Positions 46,233 through 56,792 are shown, numbered from the stretch's first letter. The stretch is 64,000 nt of DNA from an uncultured Paracoccaceae bacterium (GCA_947502145.1 CANMYO010000002.1:434001-498000); one strand, 5' to 3'. The notes: generated by a model from the letters alone, not told the origin. Made by a program: numbers and translations.

Positions 46233-47831
46233 ATGTTGAATTATATCAAGCTGCTCCTGCTTGGGCTTGTGTTCCTGTTTGCAGCGTTGGGTGCAAACTG
46301 GGGACGTGATCTTGCCTATCAGGTTCACGCTATCTTAATCATGGCTGTGTCAGCAGCCATGTTCATCTGGGTGTTGCGAAACACTGACGAACCGGCAGTA
46401 GCCGTCGATCGGACGGGGTACATGGACGGAGTGGTCCGGGCCGGTGTCATTGCCACAGGGTTCTGGGGCGTCGTCGGATTTCTGGTTGGCGTCGTGATTG
46501 CGGCGCAATTGGCGTTTCCGGTTCTCAATATCGAATGGGCGCAGCCTTTCGCCAACTTTGGGCGCCTGCGGCCGCTGCACACGTCAGCCGTCATCTTTGC
46601 CTTTGGTGGCAACGCATTGATCATGTCGTCGTTCTATATCGTGCAGCGCACCTGCGGTGCACGCCTTTGGGGCGGCAACCTCGCGTGGTTCGTTTTCTGG
46701 GGGTATCAGCTATTTATCGTCCTGGCGGCGACCGGATATTTGCTGGGGGCTACGCAGTCCAAAGAATATGCGGAGCCTGAATGGTATGTCGATATCTGGC
46801 TGACCATCGTCTGGGTGGCATTTCTTGCTGTCTATCTTGGTACGATCTTCATGCGCCGCGAGAAACATATCTACGTCGCCAACTGGTTCCTGCTGAGCTT
46901 TATTGTCACCGTTGCGATGCTGCACATTGTCAATAACATCAGCATCCCGGTCAGCATCTGGGGCAGCAAGTCTGTCCAGATTTTTGCGGGCGTACAGGAC
47001 GCCATGACCCAGTGGTGGTATGGCCACAACGCGGTCGGCTTCTTCCTTACGGCCGGTTTTCTGGGAATGATGTATTACTTTGTGCCTAAGCAGGCTGGGC
47101 GGCCGGTCTTTAGCTACAAGCTGTCCATCATTCACTTCTGGGCGTTGATTTTCCTTTATATCTGGGCCGGTCCGCACCATTTGCACTACACGGCGCTGCC
47201 GGATTGGGCATCGACACTTGGCATGGTCTTTTCGATCATTCTGTGGATGCCGAGCTGGGGTGGTATGATCAACGGTCTGATGACACTGCAGGGTGCCTGG
47301 GACAAGCTGCGCACAGATCCGATTATCCGGATGATGGTCGTCAGCCTTGCCTTCTATGGCATGTCCACATTCGAAGGTCCGATGATGTCGATCCGCGCAG
47401 TGAACTCGCTAAGCCATTATACCGACTGGACCATTGGACACGTGCACTCTGGTGCCTTGGGCTGGAATGGAATGATCACCTTCGGTGCGCTCTATTTCCT
47501 GACGCCAAAGCTTTGGGGACGTGCGCAGATGTATTCGATGAGCGCAATCAACTGGCACTTCTGGTTGGCCACGATTGGTATCGTGCTTTATGCGGCATCC
47601 ATGTGGGTGACCGGCATCATGGAGGGCCTGATGTGGCGTGAAGTTGATGCACAAGGCTTCCTTGTGAACAGCTTTGCCGACACCGTCAGCGCAAAATTCC
47701 CGATGTATGTCGTGCGTACCTTGGGTGGGGTCCTATTCCTGTCGGGCGCTCTCATCATGGTCTGGAACATGTGGATGACGATCCGCGGCGGCAGCAAAGT
47801 GACTGCACCCGTTGGCGTCCCCGCAGAATAG
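46233..47831 (+). CDS. ccoN: cbb3-type cytochrome c oxidase subunit I
   Basis: The 532-residue catalytic subunit of the high-affinity proton-pumping cbb3 oxidase. About 13-14 transmembrane segments, haem and copper ligand histidines in [41 protein letters not shown] and [14 protein letters not shown]. It reduces oxygen to water at low oxygen tension. First gene of ccoNOQP. Confidence 0.97.
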   Translation: MLNYIKLLLLGLVFLFAALGANWGRDLAYQVHAILIMAVSAAMFIWVLRNTDEPAVAVDRTGYMDGVVRAGVIATGFWGVVGFLVGVVIAAQLAFPVLNIEWAQPFANFGRLRPLHTSAVIFAFGGNALIMSSFYIVQRTCGARLWGGNLAWFVFWGYQLFIVLAATGYLLGATQSKEYAEPEWYVDIWLTIVWVAFLAVYLGTIFMRREKHIYVANWFLLSFIVTVAMLHIVNNISIPVSIWGSKSVQIFAGVQDAMTQWWYGHNAVGFFLTAGFLGMMYYFVPKQAGRPVFSYKLSIIHFWALIFLYIWAGPHHLHYTALPDWASTLGMVFSIILWMPSWGGMINGLMTLQGAWDKLRTDPIIRMMVVSLAFYGMSTFEGPMMSIRAVNSLSHYTDWTIGHVHSGALGWNGMITFGALYFLTPKLWGRAQMYSMSAINWHFWLATIGIVLYAASMWVTGIMEGLMWREVDAQGFLVNSFADTVSAKFPMYVVRTLGGVLFLSGALIMVWNMWMTIRGGSKVTAPVGVPAE

Positions 47832-47846
47832 GAAGGAACAGGCCAA

Positions 47847-48572
47847 ATGGCATTTCTAGACAAACACCAAATCCTTGAACGCAGCCCGACGCTGCTGTTG
47901 GTCGGCTCTTTCCTTGTCGTCACAGTGGGTGGGATCGTTGAAATCGCACCACTGTTCTACCTCGAGAACACGATCGAGAAGGTAGAAGGCGTGCGACCAT
48001 ATTCACCGCTCGAACTGGCGGGTCGGGATATCTACATCCGGGAGGGCTGCTATACCTGCCACAGCCAGATGATCCGCCCGATGCGTGATGAGGTCGAACG
48101 CTATGGCCATTACTCTTTGGCAGCCGAGTCAATGTATGATCACCCGCACCAGTGGGGGTCCAAACGGACCGGTCCGGATGTGGCGCGTGTTGGTGGGCGA
48201 TATTCGGACGCCTGGCATGTGGATCACCTGCAAGATCCGCAATCAGTGGTGCCTGAATCGATCATGCCAAAGTACGCATTCCTGTCTGATGTGGTGATCG
48301 ACGGCGAATACATTCAGGACCTGCTTGAGACACATCGTTTGGTTGGCGTTCCCTATACCGACGAGATGATTGCCAATGCCCGGGCAGACTTCGTTGTGCA
48401 GGCCGATCCCGACGGGGATTGGGACGCCTTGGTCGAACGCTACCCCGGTGCCGTCGTGAGCAATTTTGACGGGCAACCAGAACTGACCGAAATGGATGCA
48501 CTCGTGTCCTATCTGCAGATGCTGGGCACGCTGGTCGATTTTTCAACATTCACCCCGGATGCCAGCCGCTAA
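47847..48572 (+). CDS. ccoO: cbb3-type cytochrome c oxidase subunit II (monohaem cytochrome c)
   Basis: A 241-residue membrane-anchored cytochrome c with one N-terminal transmembrane segment and the haem site [17 protein letters not shown]. It passes electrons to CcoN. AGGAAG upstream of the start, 15 bases after ccoN. Confidence 0.96.
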   Translation: MAFLDKHQILERSPTLLLVGSFLVVTVGGIVEIAPLFYLENTIEKVEGVRPYSPLELAGRDIYIREGCYTCHSQMIRPMRDEVERYGHYSLAAESMYDHPHQWGSKRTGPDVARVGGRYSDAWHVDHLQDPQSVVPESIMPKYAFLSDVVIDGEYIQDLLETHRLVGVPYTDEMIANARADFVVQADPDGDWDALVERYPGAVVSNFDGQPELTEMDALVSYLQMLGTLVDFSTFTPDASR

Positions 48573-48584
48573 AGGAGAAATCTG

Positions 48585-48812
48585 ATGGAAACCTATTCAT
48601 TCCTTCGCCAATTGGCCGACAGCTGGGTCCTGCTTGCGCTGACGGTCTTTTTCCTTGGCACAGTGGTCTGGGCAATTCGGCCGGGCAGTCGCGAAACCCA
48701 CAACGACACCGCGTCGATCCCGTTTCGTAACGATACATTGCCTTGTGACAAGGGCTGCCCTGACTGTGTTTGCGAAGCCGCCCATGACTTCATCCCGGAG
48801 GCCCGGACATGA
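48585..48812 (+). CDS. ccoQ: cbb3 oxidase subunit CcoQ with a cysteine-rich tail
   Basis: A 75-residue single-pass protein (METYSFLRQLADSWVLLALT...). It has the usual FFLGTVVWAIRPGSR topology of CcoQ, but the C-terminal extension contains CDKGCPDCVC, four cysteines in ten residues. The stop overlaps the ccoP start (ATGA). CcoQ is thought to stabilise the complex; the cysteine cluster has no assigned role. Confidence 0.88.
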   Translation: METYSFLRQLADSWVLLALTVFFLGTVVWAIRPGSRETHNDTASIPFRNDTLPCDKGCPDCVCEAAHDFIPEART

Positions 48813-49672
48813 CCCAACAAGACATTGATCAAGAAACCGGGACCGAGACCACAGGTCATGACTGGGACGGGATCAAGGAACTGAACAACCCTTTGCCGCG
48901 ATGGTGGCTCTGGTGCTTTTACCTGACAATCCTTTGGGGCGTCGGCTATGTCATCGCCTATCCGGCATGGCCATTGGTGAATGGTGCGACGGAAGGCTTG
49001 CTTGGCTATTCGACACGTGGCGAAGTCAGTGCGGAAATCGCCCGATATGAAGAGCAGAACAGTGACCTGACGGAGGCTCTTGCCGCCGTAGACCTGACGA
49101 CATTGGCCGACAACGATGAGCTGAACCGTTTTGCCATCGCAGGGGGTGCCGCGGTGTTTCGCGCGAATTGTTCGCAGTGCCACGGATCGGGTGCGGCCGG
49201 TGCATTGGGATATCCTAATCTGCTGGACGATGACTGGCTTTGGGGCGGAGATATTGAAAACATCGCACTGACCATCCGCCACGGCATTCGCAATGAGATT
49301 GATCCGGATGCACGTTGGTCCGAAATGCCCGCCTTTGGCGACATCCTGGAGCGTGACGAAATCGACAACGTGGTTCAGCACGTAATGGCTATCTCAGGTC
49401 AGGATCACGACGCCGATAAGGCTGCGCTGGGTGGAGAGGTCTTCTATGATAACTGCGCCGCATGTCATGGCGATGACGGCATGGGAAGCCGTGATCAGGG
49501 CGCGCCAAACCTCACGGATGCGATCTGGCTGTTTGGTGGTGACGCCGGCGCGCTGAAAGAAACCGTTGAAAACGCAAGGTTCGGGATCATGCCACCTTGG
49601 GGCACCCGACTGACTGATGATGAAGTCAATGCAGTTGCTGCCTATGTCCACCAGTTGGGTGGCGGCGAATAG
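48809..49672 (+). CDS. ccoP: cbb3-type cytochrome c oxidase subunit III (dihaem cytochrome c)
   Basis: A 287-residue subunit with an N-terminal cytoplasmic part (DWDGIKELNNPLPRWWLW), one transmembrane anchor and two haem c sites, CSQCHG and CAACHG. It receives electrons from soluble or membrane cytochromes c. It is the last gene before a strong terminator. Confidence 0.97.
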   Translation: MTQQDIDQETGTETTGHDWDGIKELNNPLPRWWLWCFYLTILWGVGYVIAYPAWPLVNGATEGLLGYSTRGEVSAEIARYEEQNSDLTEALAAVDLTTLADNDELNRFAIAGGAAVFRANCSQCHGSGAAGALGYPNLLDDDWLWGGDIENIALTIRHGIRNEIDPDARWSEMPAFGDILERDEIDNVVQHVMAISGQDHDADKAALGGEVFYDNCAACHGDDGMGSRDQGAPNLTDAIWLFGGDAGALKETVENARFGIMPPWGTRLTDDEVNAVAAYVHQLGGGE

Positions 49673-49727
49673 GGCTCTTTTCCGCGCCGCTGTTCTGTTC
49701 GCACCAAACAGCGGCAAGGGAGGAAGG

Positions 49728-49760
49728 AAAGGGCGCTCACCCCAGTGGGCGCCCTTTTTT
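49728..49760 (+). terminator. Rho-independent terminator of ccoNOQP
   Basis: AAAGGGCGC-T-CAC / GTG-G-GCGCCCTTT stem with a CCCA loop, followed by six T residues. It ends the oxidase operon 55 bases after ccoP. Confidence 0.9.
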
Positions 49761-49809
49761 CATACCGGCAGAAATCGTTGTCCAGATTGTGGTATTTGGC
49801 TGCAATTTC

Positions 49810-49823
49810 TTGATCCATATCAA
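49810..49823 (+). promoter_or_regulatory. FNR box upstream of ccoG
   Basis: TTGAT-CCAT-ATCAA is a perfect FNR consensus, 63 bases before the ccoG start codon. It should activate the assembly operon ccoGHIS under low oxygen together with the oxidase operon. Confidence 0.88.
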
Positions 49824-49886
49824 AGAGCTTTATTCCAAAGTCCTTAAACCCAATCCTGCGAACAGAACCCCAAAGGCAGGTGCCAA

Positions 49887-51299
49887 ATGCCCTCACCCGA
49901 ATCCCAACCGCTCTATGCGCCGCAAGAGCCCATTTTCCCACGTCGCGTGAGCGGTTTTTTCAGGACGTTCAAGTGGTGGATCATGGCCGTTACTCTGGGG
50001 ATATACTATCTGACCCCATGGATCCGTTGGGATCGCGGGCCATCACTGCCTGATCAGGCCGTACTGGTCGATCTGGCACACCGTCGTTTCTATTTCTTCT
50101 GGATCGAGATCTGGCCGCACGAGTTCTATTTTGTTGCAGGCCTTCTGATCATGGCTGGGTTGGGTCTGTTCCTGTTCACCTCGGCGCTCGGACGGGTTTG
50201 GTGTGGGTATGCTTGCCCACAGACGGTCTGGACTGATTTGTTCATTCTGGTTGAACGCTGGATTGAAGGCGACCGGAACGCGCGCGTGCGCCTTTGGAAA
50301 GCCAAGTGGGACGCACGCAAGTGGCGTCTGCGCCTGACAAAGTGGGTCGTCTGGCTGCTGATCGCAGTTGCGACTGGCGGGGCATGGGTCTTCTACTTCA
50401 CCGATGCGCCAACGCTTGCAGTCAATTTGGTTAGGCTTGAAGCACCATTTATCGCATACGCAACAATTGCCGTTTTGACGGCGACCACATTTCTATTTGG
50501 CGGTTTCATGCGTGAACAGGTGTGCATTTACATGTGCCCTTGGCCCCGCATTCAAGGCGCGATGATGGATGACGACACGCTGACCGTGGCCTACCGCGAT
50601 TGGCGTGGTGAGCCGCGCGGCAAAAAGCGGGTTGAAGGGGCAGGAGACTGTATTGACTGCATGGCCTGCGTCAACGTCTGCCCGATGGGTATCGACATTC
50701 GAGACGGCCAGCAGATGGAGTGCATCACCTGCGCGCTGTGCATTGACGCCTGCGATGATGTCATGGACAAAATTGGCAAGCCACGTGGGTTGATCGACTA
50801 TCTGGCCCTGTCGGATGAACCGCAAGAACGGGCCGGTCAGCCACCCAAACCGATTATCCAGCACATTCTGCGCCCCCGAACAGTGATCTACACGCTGATG
50901 TGGTCATTTATCGGTTTCGCATTGGTTTTTGCGTTGTTCATTCGCTCTGAGATTGACCTTACCGTTGAGCCGGTGCGCAACCCGATGTTTGTGGTGCAGT
51001 CCGACGGGTCGATCAGGAACAGCTATACGCTTCGTCTGCGCAATAAGCATGGCGAACCACGCGAGTTTCGTGTGTCCCTGACGTCTGACGAAATTCTGCG
51101 GATTGACCTGGAAGGTGAAGCAACGCGGGTGATTACCGTGCCAGCTGACAGCACCACAAGTCAGCGGGTCTACGTCACCGCCAGACCTCAGGACCCAGCG
51201 GGCAGCATTAACCACACGGATTTGCGGTTCTGGGTCGAAGATGTTTCAGATGGCGCACGCGCATTCCGCGACAGCAGCTTTAACGGAAAGGTAAACTGA
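49887..51299 (+). CDS. ccoG: cbb3 oxidase maturation protein CcoG (RdxA-like ferredoxin)
   Basis: A 470-residue membrane protein with about five transmembrane segments, two 4Fe-4S motifs (CIDCMACVNVCPMG and CITCALCIDACDDVM), further CGYACP and CIYMCPWP motifs, and a C-terminal periplasmic Ig-like FixG domain. CcoG is a cupric reductase that supplies Cu(I) for the CuB centre. It overlaps ccoH by one base (TGATG). Confidence 0.95.
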   Translation: MPSPESQPLYAPQEPIFPRRVSGFFRTFKWWIMAVTLGIYYLTPWIRWDRGPSLPDQAVLVDLAHRRFYFFWIEIWPHEFYFVAGLLIMAGLGLFLFTSALGRVWCGYACPQTVWTDLFILVERWIEGDRNARVRLWKAKWDARKWRLRLTKWVVWLLIAVATGGAWVFYFTDAPTLAVNLVRLEAPFIAYATIAVLTATTFLFGGFMREQVCIYMCPWPRIQGAMMDDDTLTVAYRDWRGEPRGKKRVEGAGDCIDCMACVNVCPMGIDIRDGQQMECITCALCIDACDDVMDKIGKPRGLIDYLALSDEPQERAGQPPKPIIQHILRPRTVIYTLMWSFIGFALVFALFIRSEIDLTVEPVRNPMFVVQSDGSIRNSYTLRLRNKHGEPREFRVSLTSDEILRIDLEGEATRVITVPADSTTSQRVYVTARPQDPAGSINHTDLRFWVEDVSDGARAFRDSSFNGKVN

Positions 51300-51763
51300 T
51301 GACGGACGCAGTTGCTAAACCACTGACGGGGCGCAAAGTCCTCTTTATCGTGTGTTCCGGATTTGCGGTCATTATCGCGGTCAACCTGACGCTGGCCTAT
51401 AAGGCTGTGGCGACATTTCCCGGACTTGAAGTGAGAAATTCCTACGTTGCAAGCCAGAAATTTGAAGAAGCCCGCGCCGCACAACTGGCGTTGGATTGGG
51501 ACGTGCGCGCGATCGCAATGGATGGGCAGTTCCGACTGGAAATCCTGAAGGATGGAGAGCCCGTAAACGCAACCATCCTGTCGGCGGTTCTGGGGCGGGC
51601 GACAAATGTTGCTGAGGACAAATTTCCTGATCTTCGCTTTGATGGACAGGCATATGTTGCGCCGATTGATTTGGCTGACGGAAATTGGAACTTGCGGCTT
51701 GTTGCCGAAGCAGAGGATGGAACGCCTTTTCAGCAACGCGTCATCGTGCGGATAGCCCGGTGA
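51299..51763 (+). CDS. ccoH: cbb3 oxidase assembly protein CcoH (FixH)
   Basis: A 154-residue single-pass membrane protein of the FixH family: one N-terminal transmembrane helix (VLFIVCSGFAVIIAVNLTLA) and a periplasmic beta-sandwich domain. It binds assembly intermediates of the oxidase. Its stop overlaps the GTG start of ccoI. Confidence 0.9.
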   Translation: MTDAVAKPLTGRKVLFIVCSGFAVIIAVNLTLAYKAVATFPGLEVRNSYVASQKFEEARAAQLALDWDVRAIAMDGQFRLEILKDGEPVNATILSAVLGRATNVAEDKFPDLRFDGQAYVAPIDLADGNWNLRLVAEAEDGTPFQQRVIVRIAR

Positions 51764-53916
51764 GTGCCGTGGCCCCAGCCTCCGCCTGTGCGGCCTGTTC
51801 TGTGGTGCCGCTTGCTCAGGATGTTGCATCGCGCAGCCTGATCAAGGGTGGCATCGTCCTGTCCTTGCCATCGGTTCACTGTGCGGCCTGTATTGGGGCG
51901 GTAGAACGCGCATTGCTTGGTGTGCCCGGTGTCAGGGCCGCACGCGTCAACCTTAGCCGAAAACGGGTCACGATTGATGCTAAAGACGTTGGCGCGGACC
52001 ATCTGATCAACGTGCTTGGCGACGTGGGCTATGAGGCGCAGGAGCTTGATGCGCAAATGTTGGCGGCGACTGAAACTGATGCTGAAGGTCGCACCTTGTT
52101 GATGCGTCTGGCCGTCGCGGGTTTCGCGATGATGAACGTGATGCTGTTTTCCGTTGCCGTCTGGTCCGGCGCGTCGGAGGCAACGCGGATTATGTTTCAT
52201 TGGATTTCTGCTGGAATTGCAGTGCCGGCGCTGTTGTTCTCAGCGCAGACATTCTTCGGCTCTGCCTGGCGCGCGTTGCGGGTGGGGCATTTGAATATGG
52301 ATGTTCCCATCTCGCTTGCGATCATCCTGGCCTGCATCATGTCGGTTTACGAAACCACACGGGGCAGTGAGCAGGTCTATTTTGATGCGGCATTGTCGCT
52401 GACGTTTTTCCTGCTGATCGGGCGTTATCTTGATCACCGCAGCCGTGTCGCAGCCCGGTCTGCCGCACGCGAACTGACAGCGCTTGAGCTGCCGCGCGCG
52501 ACACGGATCATTGATGGGAGGCGTGAAACTGTCGATTTGGATGCGATTGCCATCGGTGACCAAGTTGCTGTTGCTGTGGGCATGAGAATTCCAGTGGATG
52601 GGGTTTTGTTGACAGGAACGACTGACGTTGATCGGTCTTTCATGACCGGCGAAAGCCGGGCAGTGCCTGTTGCACCCGGCGCGATGATGTCGGCCGGCGA
52701 GGTGAACTTGACCGGTCCGATTGTCCTGCGCGTCACGGCCGTTGGCGAAAATACCACGTTGCGCCAGATGGCGGCGTTGGTTGAGGTTGCTGAAGGGACA
52801 CGCAACCGCTACACGGCCCTCGCAGATCGTGCGGCGCAAATTTATGCGCCCGGTGTGCATCTGCTGGCGCTGCTGACCTTCATAGGCTGGTGGTCGCTAA
52901 GTGGGCAATTTGCCTATTCGCTCAATATTGCGATTTCTGTGCTGATTATCACATGCCCCTGTGCTCTCGGCCTTGCGGTGCCTGCGGTCATGACCGCGGC
53001 GTCTGGCAACCTGTTTAGGCGGGGTCTTTTAGTCAAGAATGCCACCGCGATCGAACGGTTGGCGGAAGTCGACAGTGTTGTGTTTGACAAGACCGGGACG
53101 CTGACAACAGGGCACGCAACGTTTGAGATTGACGGGTTGGGGGAGGATGAGATTTGCGTATTGGCCGGGTTGACGCAGGCCTCAGAACACCCTGTTTCCC
53201 GTGCGATTCACGCTGCCTTGCCCGATACGGCCACAGCTGCAGCGCTACACAGCATCGTTGAACACCCCGGTCTTGGTATCACGGCAAAATGGATTGATCT
53301 GACTGTTAGCCTTGGTCGGGGCGATTGGGTGGGTGCCGAAACTTCGCCCGCTTTACGCCTCGGCGCAGCGCCGGCGATCCCGTTGCCAATCTGTGAAACC
53401 CTTCGTGACGGGGCGTATTATGCCGTTTCAGAGTTTACGAAATTGGAGATGAAACCACTGTTGCTGACCGGGGATTCTGCGGATGCGGCCGCAACGATCG
53501 CAGTAGAGCTTGGCGGAATCCCGGTTTTGTCAGGAGTTTCCCCAGCAGAGAAAAGCGATCGCATTAAGGATATGTCGTCCGCAGGAGAGCGGGTGCTAAT
53601 GGTAGGCGACGGGTTGAATGATACGGTTGCTTTGGCGCAGGCACATGCTTCAATTTCGCCTGCTTCCGCATTGGATGCATCGCGCGCGGCGTCGGATATC
53701 GTGCTTTTGGGGCAAAGTCTTGCGCCGCTTCCAGGGGCTGTCCAGACAGCTAAGAGCGCACGAAAACGGGTGATTGAAAATTTTGGCATTGCGGCAACCT
53801 ACAACATGATCGCAATTCCGGTCGCTGTGCTGGGTTATGCAACGCCGCTTGGCGCGGCCATCACTATGTCGGTATCGTCCATCACTGTGCTGTTGAACGC
53901 ACTTCGGTTAAGGTGA
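51760..53916 (+). CDS. ccoI: Copper-transporting P-type ATPase CcoI (FixI)
   Basis: A 718-residue P1B ATPase. N-terminal metal-binding domain with VHCAACIGAVERALLG and an additional N-terminal ACAAC, membrane CPC motif ITCPCALGLAVP, phosphorylation site DKTGTLT, hinge GDGLNDTVALAQA. It moves copper for cbb3 maturation. The GTG at 51760 overlaps the ccoH stop (GTGA). A start at 51685 would lie deep within ccoH and is rejected. Confidence 0.94.
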   Translation: MSAVAPASACAACSVVPLAQDVASRSLIKGGIVLSLPSVHCAACIGAVERALLGVPGVRAARVNLSRKRVTIDAKDVGADHLINVLGDVGYEAQELDAQMLAATETDAEGRTLLMRLAVAGFAMMNVMLFSVAVWSGASEATRIMFHWISAGIAVPALLFSAQTFFGSAWRALRVGHLNMDVPISLAIILACIMSVYETTRGSEQVYFDAALSLTFFLLIGRYLDHRSRVAARSAARELTALELPRATRIIDGRRETVDLDAIAIGDQVAVAVGMRIPVDGVLLTGTTDVDRSFMTGESRAVPVAPGAMMSAGEVNLTGPIVLRVTAVGENTTLRQMAALVEVAEGTRNRYTALADRAAQIYAPGVHLLALLTFIGWWSLSGQFAYSLNIAISVLIITCPCALGLAVPAVMTAASGNLFRRGLLVKNATAIERLAEVDSVVFDKTGTLTTGHATFEIDGLGEDEICVLAGLTQASEHPVSRAIHAALPDTATAAALHSIVEHPGLGITAKWIDLTVSLGRGDWVGAETSPALRLGAAPAIPLPICETLRDGAYYAVSEFTKLEMKPLLLTGDSADAAATIAVELGGIPVLSGVSPAEKSDRIKDMSSAGERVLMVGDGLNDTVALAQAHASISPASALDASRAASDIVLLGQSLAPLPGAVQTAKSARKRVIENFGIAATYNMIAIPVAVLGYATPLGAAITMSVSSITVLLNALRLR

Positions 53917-53920
53917 GGCC

Positions 53921-54079
53921 ATGAATGTTCTCATAATCCTCGTCCCTGTGTCGCTTACACTTGCCTGCTTGGCGCTCGTCGCCTTTGTGTGGAGCTTGCG
54001 AAACGATCAGTACGACGATTTGGAAGGTGATGCCTGGAGGATTCTGAACGACAAAGATGGGCAGGGGCCGCGGGATTAG
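53921..54079 (+). CDS. ccoS: cbb3 oxidase maturation protein CcoS
   Basis: A 52-residue protein (MNVLIILVPVSLTLACLALV...) with one transmembrane helix and the CcoS tail WSLRNDQYDDLEGDAWRIL. It follows ccoI by four bases and converges on the peroxidase gene, overlapping its 3' end by four bases. CcoS is needed for cofactor insertion into the oxidase. Confidence 0.9.
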   Translation: MNVLIILVPVSLTLACLALVAFVWSLRNDQYDDLEGDAWRILNDKDGQGPRD

Positions 54080-56697
54080 CCGAGTTTGACAATCACCTGC
54101 GCCTCGTACGGCTTGGCTGTGTGGCGGGCAGCTGGACCAAAGGCGTCAAGATTGTCGGACAACTGTGGAAATAGATCGCGTATCTCCTGCCGCGCTTCTT
54201 CCGACATTGCACCAAGACCGATTGCGCCCGGGTGAAAACTCTCTGACGGGATACCATCCGCGATGACGATCTGATGGGTGTCGAACAGAAGGTGGATGTA
54301 GTCGACTGTTCCGCCCCTGCGACGTTGGATAGAACCGTCATTCAGCAGATGCAGGGCAGGGGCCAGCACTTCATCAGTGCCGCACACCAATTCACAACGC
54401 CAATCCGAAAGTAACATCCGATGCTGCGGTGATACCTCCATGTCGCGAGAATTCCCCAATGCCCCGCGGGCAATGCGAATTGGGGCGTGACGTCCTTCTG
54501 CAAGCACTGTCGTTCTGCCAATCCATCTAAGCGGTTGCAGCCCATTGTCGAGCGTATAGACGGCGTCGCCAGCTTTCAGCTTCTCGATTGCAATGGCGCC
54601 ATTCGCAGTGATGATCCTGGTACCTGGTGTAAAGCAGGTGACAGTTTCTACATTCTGAAATTCTGTTGTGATGCCCGTCTCGGTCCCGTCGTTATCCAGA
54701 TAGACGATTGTTCCGGCGTTAGTACGCGGATCGCCATTTTCCCAATCCACCCGAAATCGGCCGCCCGTGACTGAGATCTGATCGGGGCCGCGGCCACCGT
54801 CGATGTTGCTGACATCTGCGCCGTGCTCAAGTACAATCTGGTCTGGTCCGTTTCCGGTCTGAAGGCTGTTAACGGTCGCCCGGGCATCGACTTCGACGCG
54901 ATCCGATCCATTGCCCGTCGCGATCATGTCCACGACCGCATTTCCGGTTACGCAAACATCATCTTTGCCATTGCCGGTCTTGATCACTGTCGCTGAAGCG
55001 TCACCACTCAGGACGATCTTGTCATTCCCTTCGCCCATTCGGGTGGTTCCGCTGACCTTGCCGCTTGACGCCAGCAAGAGGTCATCTCCGCTGCCCAAGT
55101 TTGCCCCGTCATTGAGATTTGATCCGCCGCGCAGCAGAACGGTGTCATCGCCACGCCCGGTTGCGAGTTCTCCCGAAACATCCTTAGCAGCGAGGTCATG
55201 GAAATCGTCATCAGGCGTACAATCAGGCGCGATCATCTCCGTCAGACCCAATGGGGTTGCCACAAACGGGTCATCCTGAATCATGTCAATTTCGGTGTTG
55301 CGCAGGATGATGTCCGACAGCGATGTGTTCTCAACCTCTGCGATGATGTCGGCACCCAGAGATGGGTCAAGTTCACCAAAGCTTTCGTCCGCCGCCCGCG
55401 TGCGGCCAAATTGATCCGCAATGATTGCCGTAAAGGTATGACCCATCTGGGTCGCGCCAATCTTGTCTTCGGCTAAACCACCGACCCAAAGTTCCACATC
55501 ATGCACGGAGTCATATGTGCCAGCCAATTCTGCCTGCAAGACCGGATCGCTTGTGATGATACCAAAATTTCCTGGATCAATGGTCGCGGGATCAATGTCG
55601 CCAATCAGTGCGGCACGTGTGTCGATGTAGGATTGCAGCCCGTGATCCTGCCCGCGTAGCAGGTTCAGCGCAACAAGACTGAATCCGTTGATGCCGTCAG
55701 GCGTGAACAGAAACAAGTTCAGATCATCAACAACCTGCGTATCAAGTTCCTGTGCGGTGCTTGCCGCCTGGCCGCGCAGGATTGCGTCAATGCCGCCGTC
55801 TCGCAGCGGTGCAGAGTTAAAGAACGCCTCCATCAGATTAAGATCTTCAGCGGCTTGCGTCCCATCTGCATTCAGTTGGGGCAGGGTGGAAGACACCATG
55901 GTGTGACCAAACCGAAAGGCGGCGGTTGAGAACTCGACTGAAATTTGACCTTCGGCATCTGGGTCATATCCCGTATCGGGCCCAACTGCATCGCCAACAA
56001 GGTATGGCAACCATTCTTCGTAGGTGACTTTCTGGAGTTCATACTCAACGATCTGGCGCGCGCCCTGAAATAGCTGCTCATCAGACCAATCGGGGTGCTC
56101 ATCTGCCAGCCTGTCGGCCCAGTAATTATGGTCGCGCGCCATCAACGTGTGCAGTGATGCCAATGCAGGGTTTTCATTTGCGCGGATATCACCCGCCAGG
56201 AACATCGGGTTCCCGGGCTCGCCTGTGCCCGCCATGAAAGTGTCGTGATCCGCTTCTGGCATAAGCCCCATGTTGGAGCTTGCATCCTCACCCATCCGCA
56301 GATGACCGTTCTCGAAACTGCGCAGCGCGTCTGTGCGATCAGTCGAGCTGCCGTAGATTTGGCTACCGTCGATTGCCCAGGTGATGGCATTAACGGGGAC
56401 GCGCGCACCGCTGTCATCAATCGTATATTGTGACCGGTGCAAAGGTGCCATGAGGCCCTCAGCGCTGATTGTCTCATCTTCACCCTCTGGGCTGAGACTG
56501 AGATCGTGGTCAAGAAACTGACCCCATGCGACAAACAGATTTGACAAGCCCGCGGTATTGTCGATCGCACCGTCCTGATCAAACAGACCAGCGGAGATGC
56601 TGACCGGGTCAGTGCCGCCCGCAGGTGTATGCGCACCATCACTGTAATTGGCGGAGGTTAGCCGGATAAGCGGAGCGGGATCGTCAGTAAATGGCAT
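54076..56697 (-). CDS. Animal-type haem peroxidase with RTX-like repeats and a Hint domain
   Basis: A large secreted-type protein (873 residues from the ATG at 56697; a TTG at 56718 adds seven). Peroxidase domain about 1-500: distal WGQFLDHDLSL (His about 64), GSQIYGSS, ARDHN with the catalytic Arg, and proximal AFRFGHT (His about 265). Next, about 530-680, are Asp/Gly-rich repeats (GRGDDTV, LGSGDDLLL, TGNGSDRVE) that likely bind calcium. A C-terminal Hint domain (about 690-830) starts at CFTPGTRI and includes VSPQHRMLL. No N-terminal signal, so type I export is likely. Confidence 0.88.
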   Translation of the reverse strand: MPFTDDPAPLIRLTSANYSDGAHTPAGGTDPVSISAGLFDQDGAIDNTAGLSNLFVAWGQFLDHDLSLSPEGEDETISAEGLMAPLHRSQYTIDDSGARVPVNAITWAIDGSQIYGSSTDRTDALRSFENGHLRMGEDASSNMGLMPEADHDTFMAGTGEPGNPMFLAGDIRANENPALASLHTLMARDHNYWADRLADEHPDWSDEQLFQGARQIVEYELQKVTYEEWLPYLVGDAVGPDTGYDPDAEGQISVEFSTAAFRFGHTMVSSTLPQLNADGTQAAEDLNLMEAFFNSAPLRDGGIDAILRGQAASTAQELDTQVVDDLNLFLFTPDGINGFSLVALNLLRGQDHGLQSYIDTRAALIGDIDPATIDPGNFGIITSDPVLQAELAGTYDSVHDVELWVGGLAEDKIGATQMGHTFTAIIADQFGRTRAADESFGELDPSLGADIIAEVENTSLSDIILRNTEIDMIQDDPFVATPLGLTEMIAPDCTPDDDFHDLAAKDVSGELATGRGDDTVLLRGGSNLNDGANLGSGDDLLLASSGKVSGTTRMGEGNDKIVLSGDASATVIKTGNGKDDVCVTGNAVVDMIATGNGSDRVEVDARATVNSLQTGNGPDQIVLEHGADVSNIDGGRGPDQISVTGGRFRVDWENGDPRTNAGTIVYLDNDGTETGITTEFQNVETVTCFTPGTRIITANGAIAIEKLKAGDAVYTLDNGLQPLRWIGRTTVLAEGRHAPIRIARGALGNSRDMEVSPQHRMLLSDWRCELVCGTDEVLAPALHLLNDGSIQRRRGGTVDYIHLLFDTHQIVIADGIPSESFHPGAIGLGAMSEEARQEIRDLFPQLSDNLDAFGPAARHTAKPYEAQVIVKLG

Positions 56698-56792
56698 ATC
56701 AAAGGCACTGGTGAACAAAGATTTTCAACATTAAGCCGGGCGATGTTCCCTTTGGCCAGAACTAATACGGGACCGTGTTGCGCAAATGGAAA

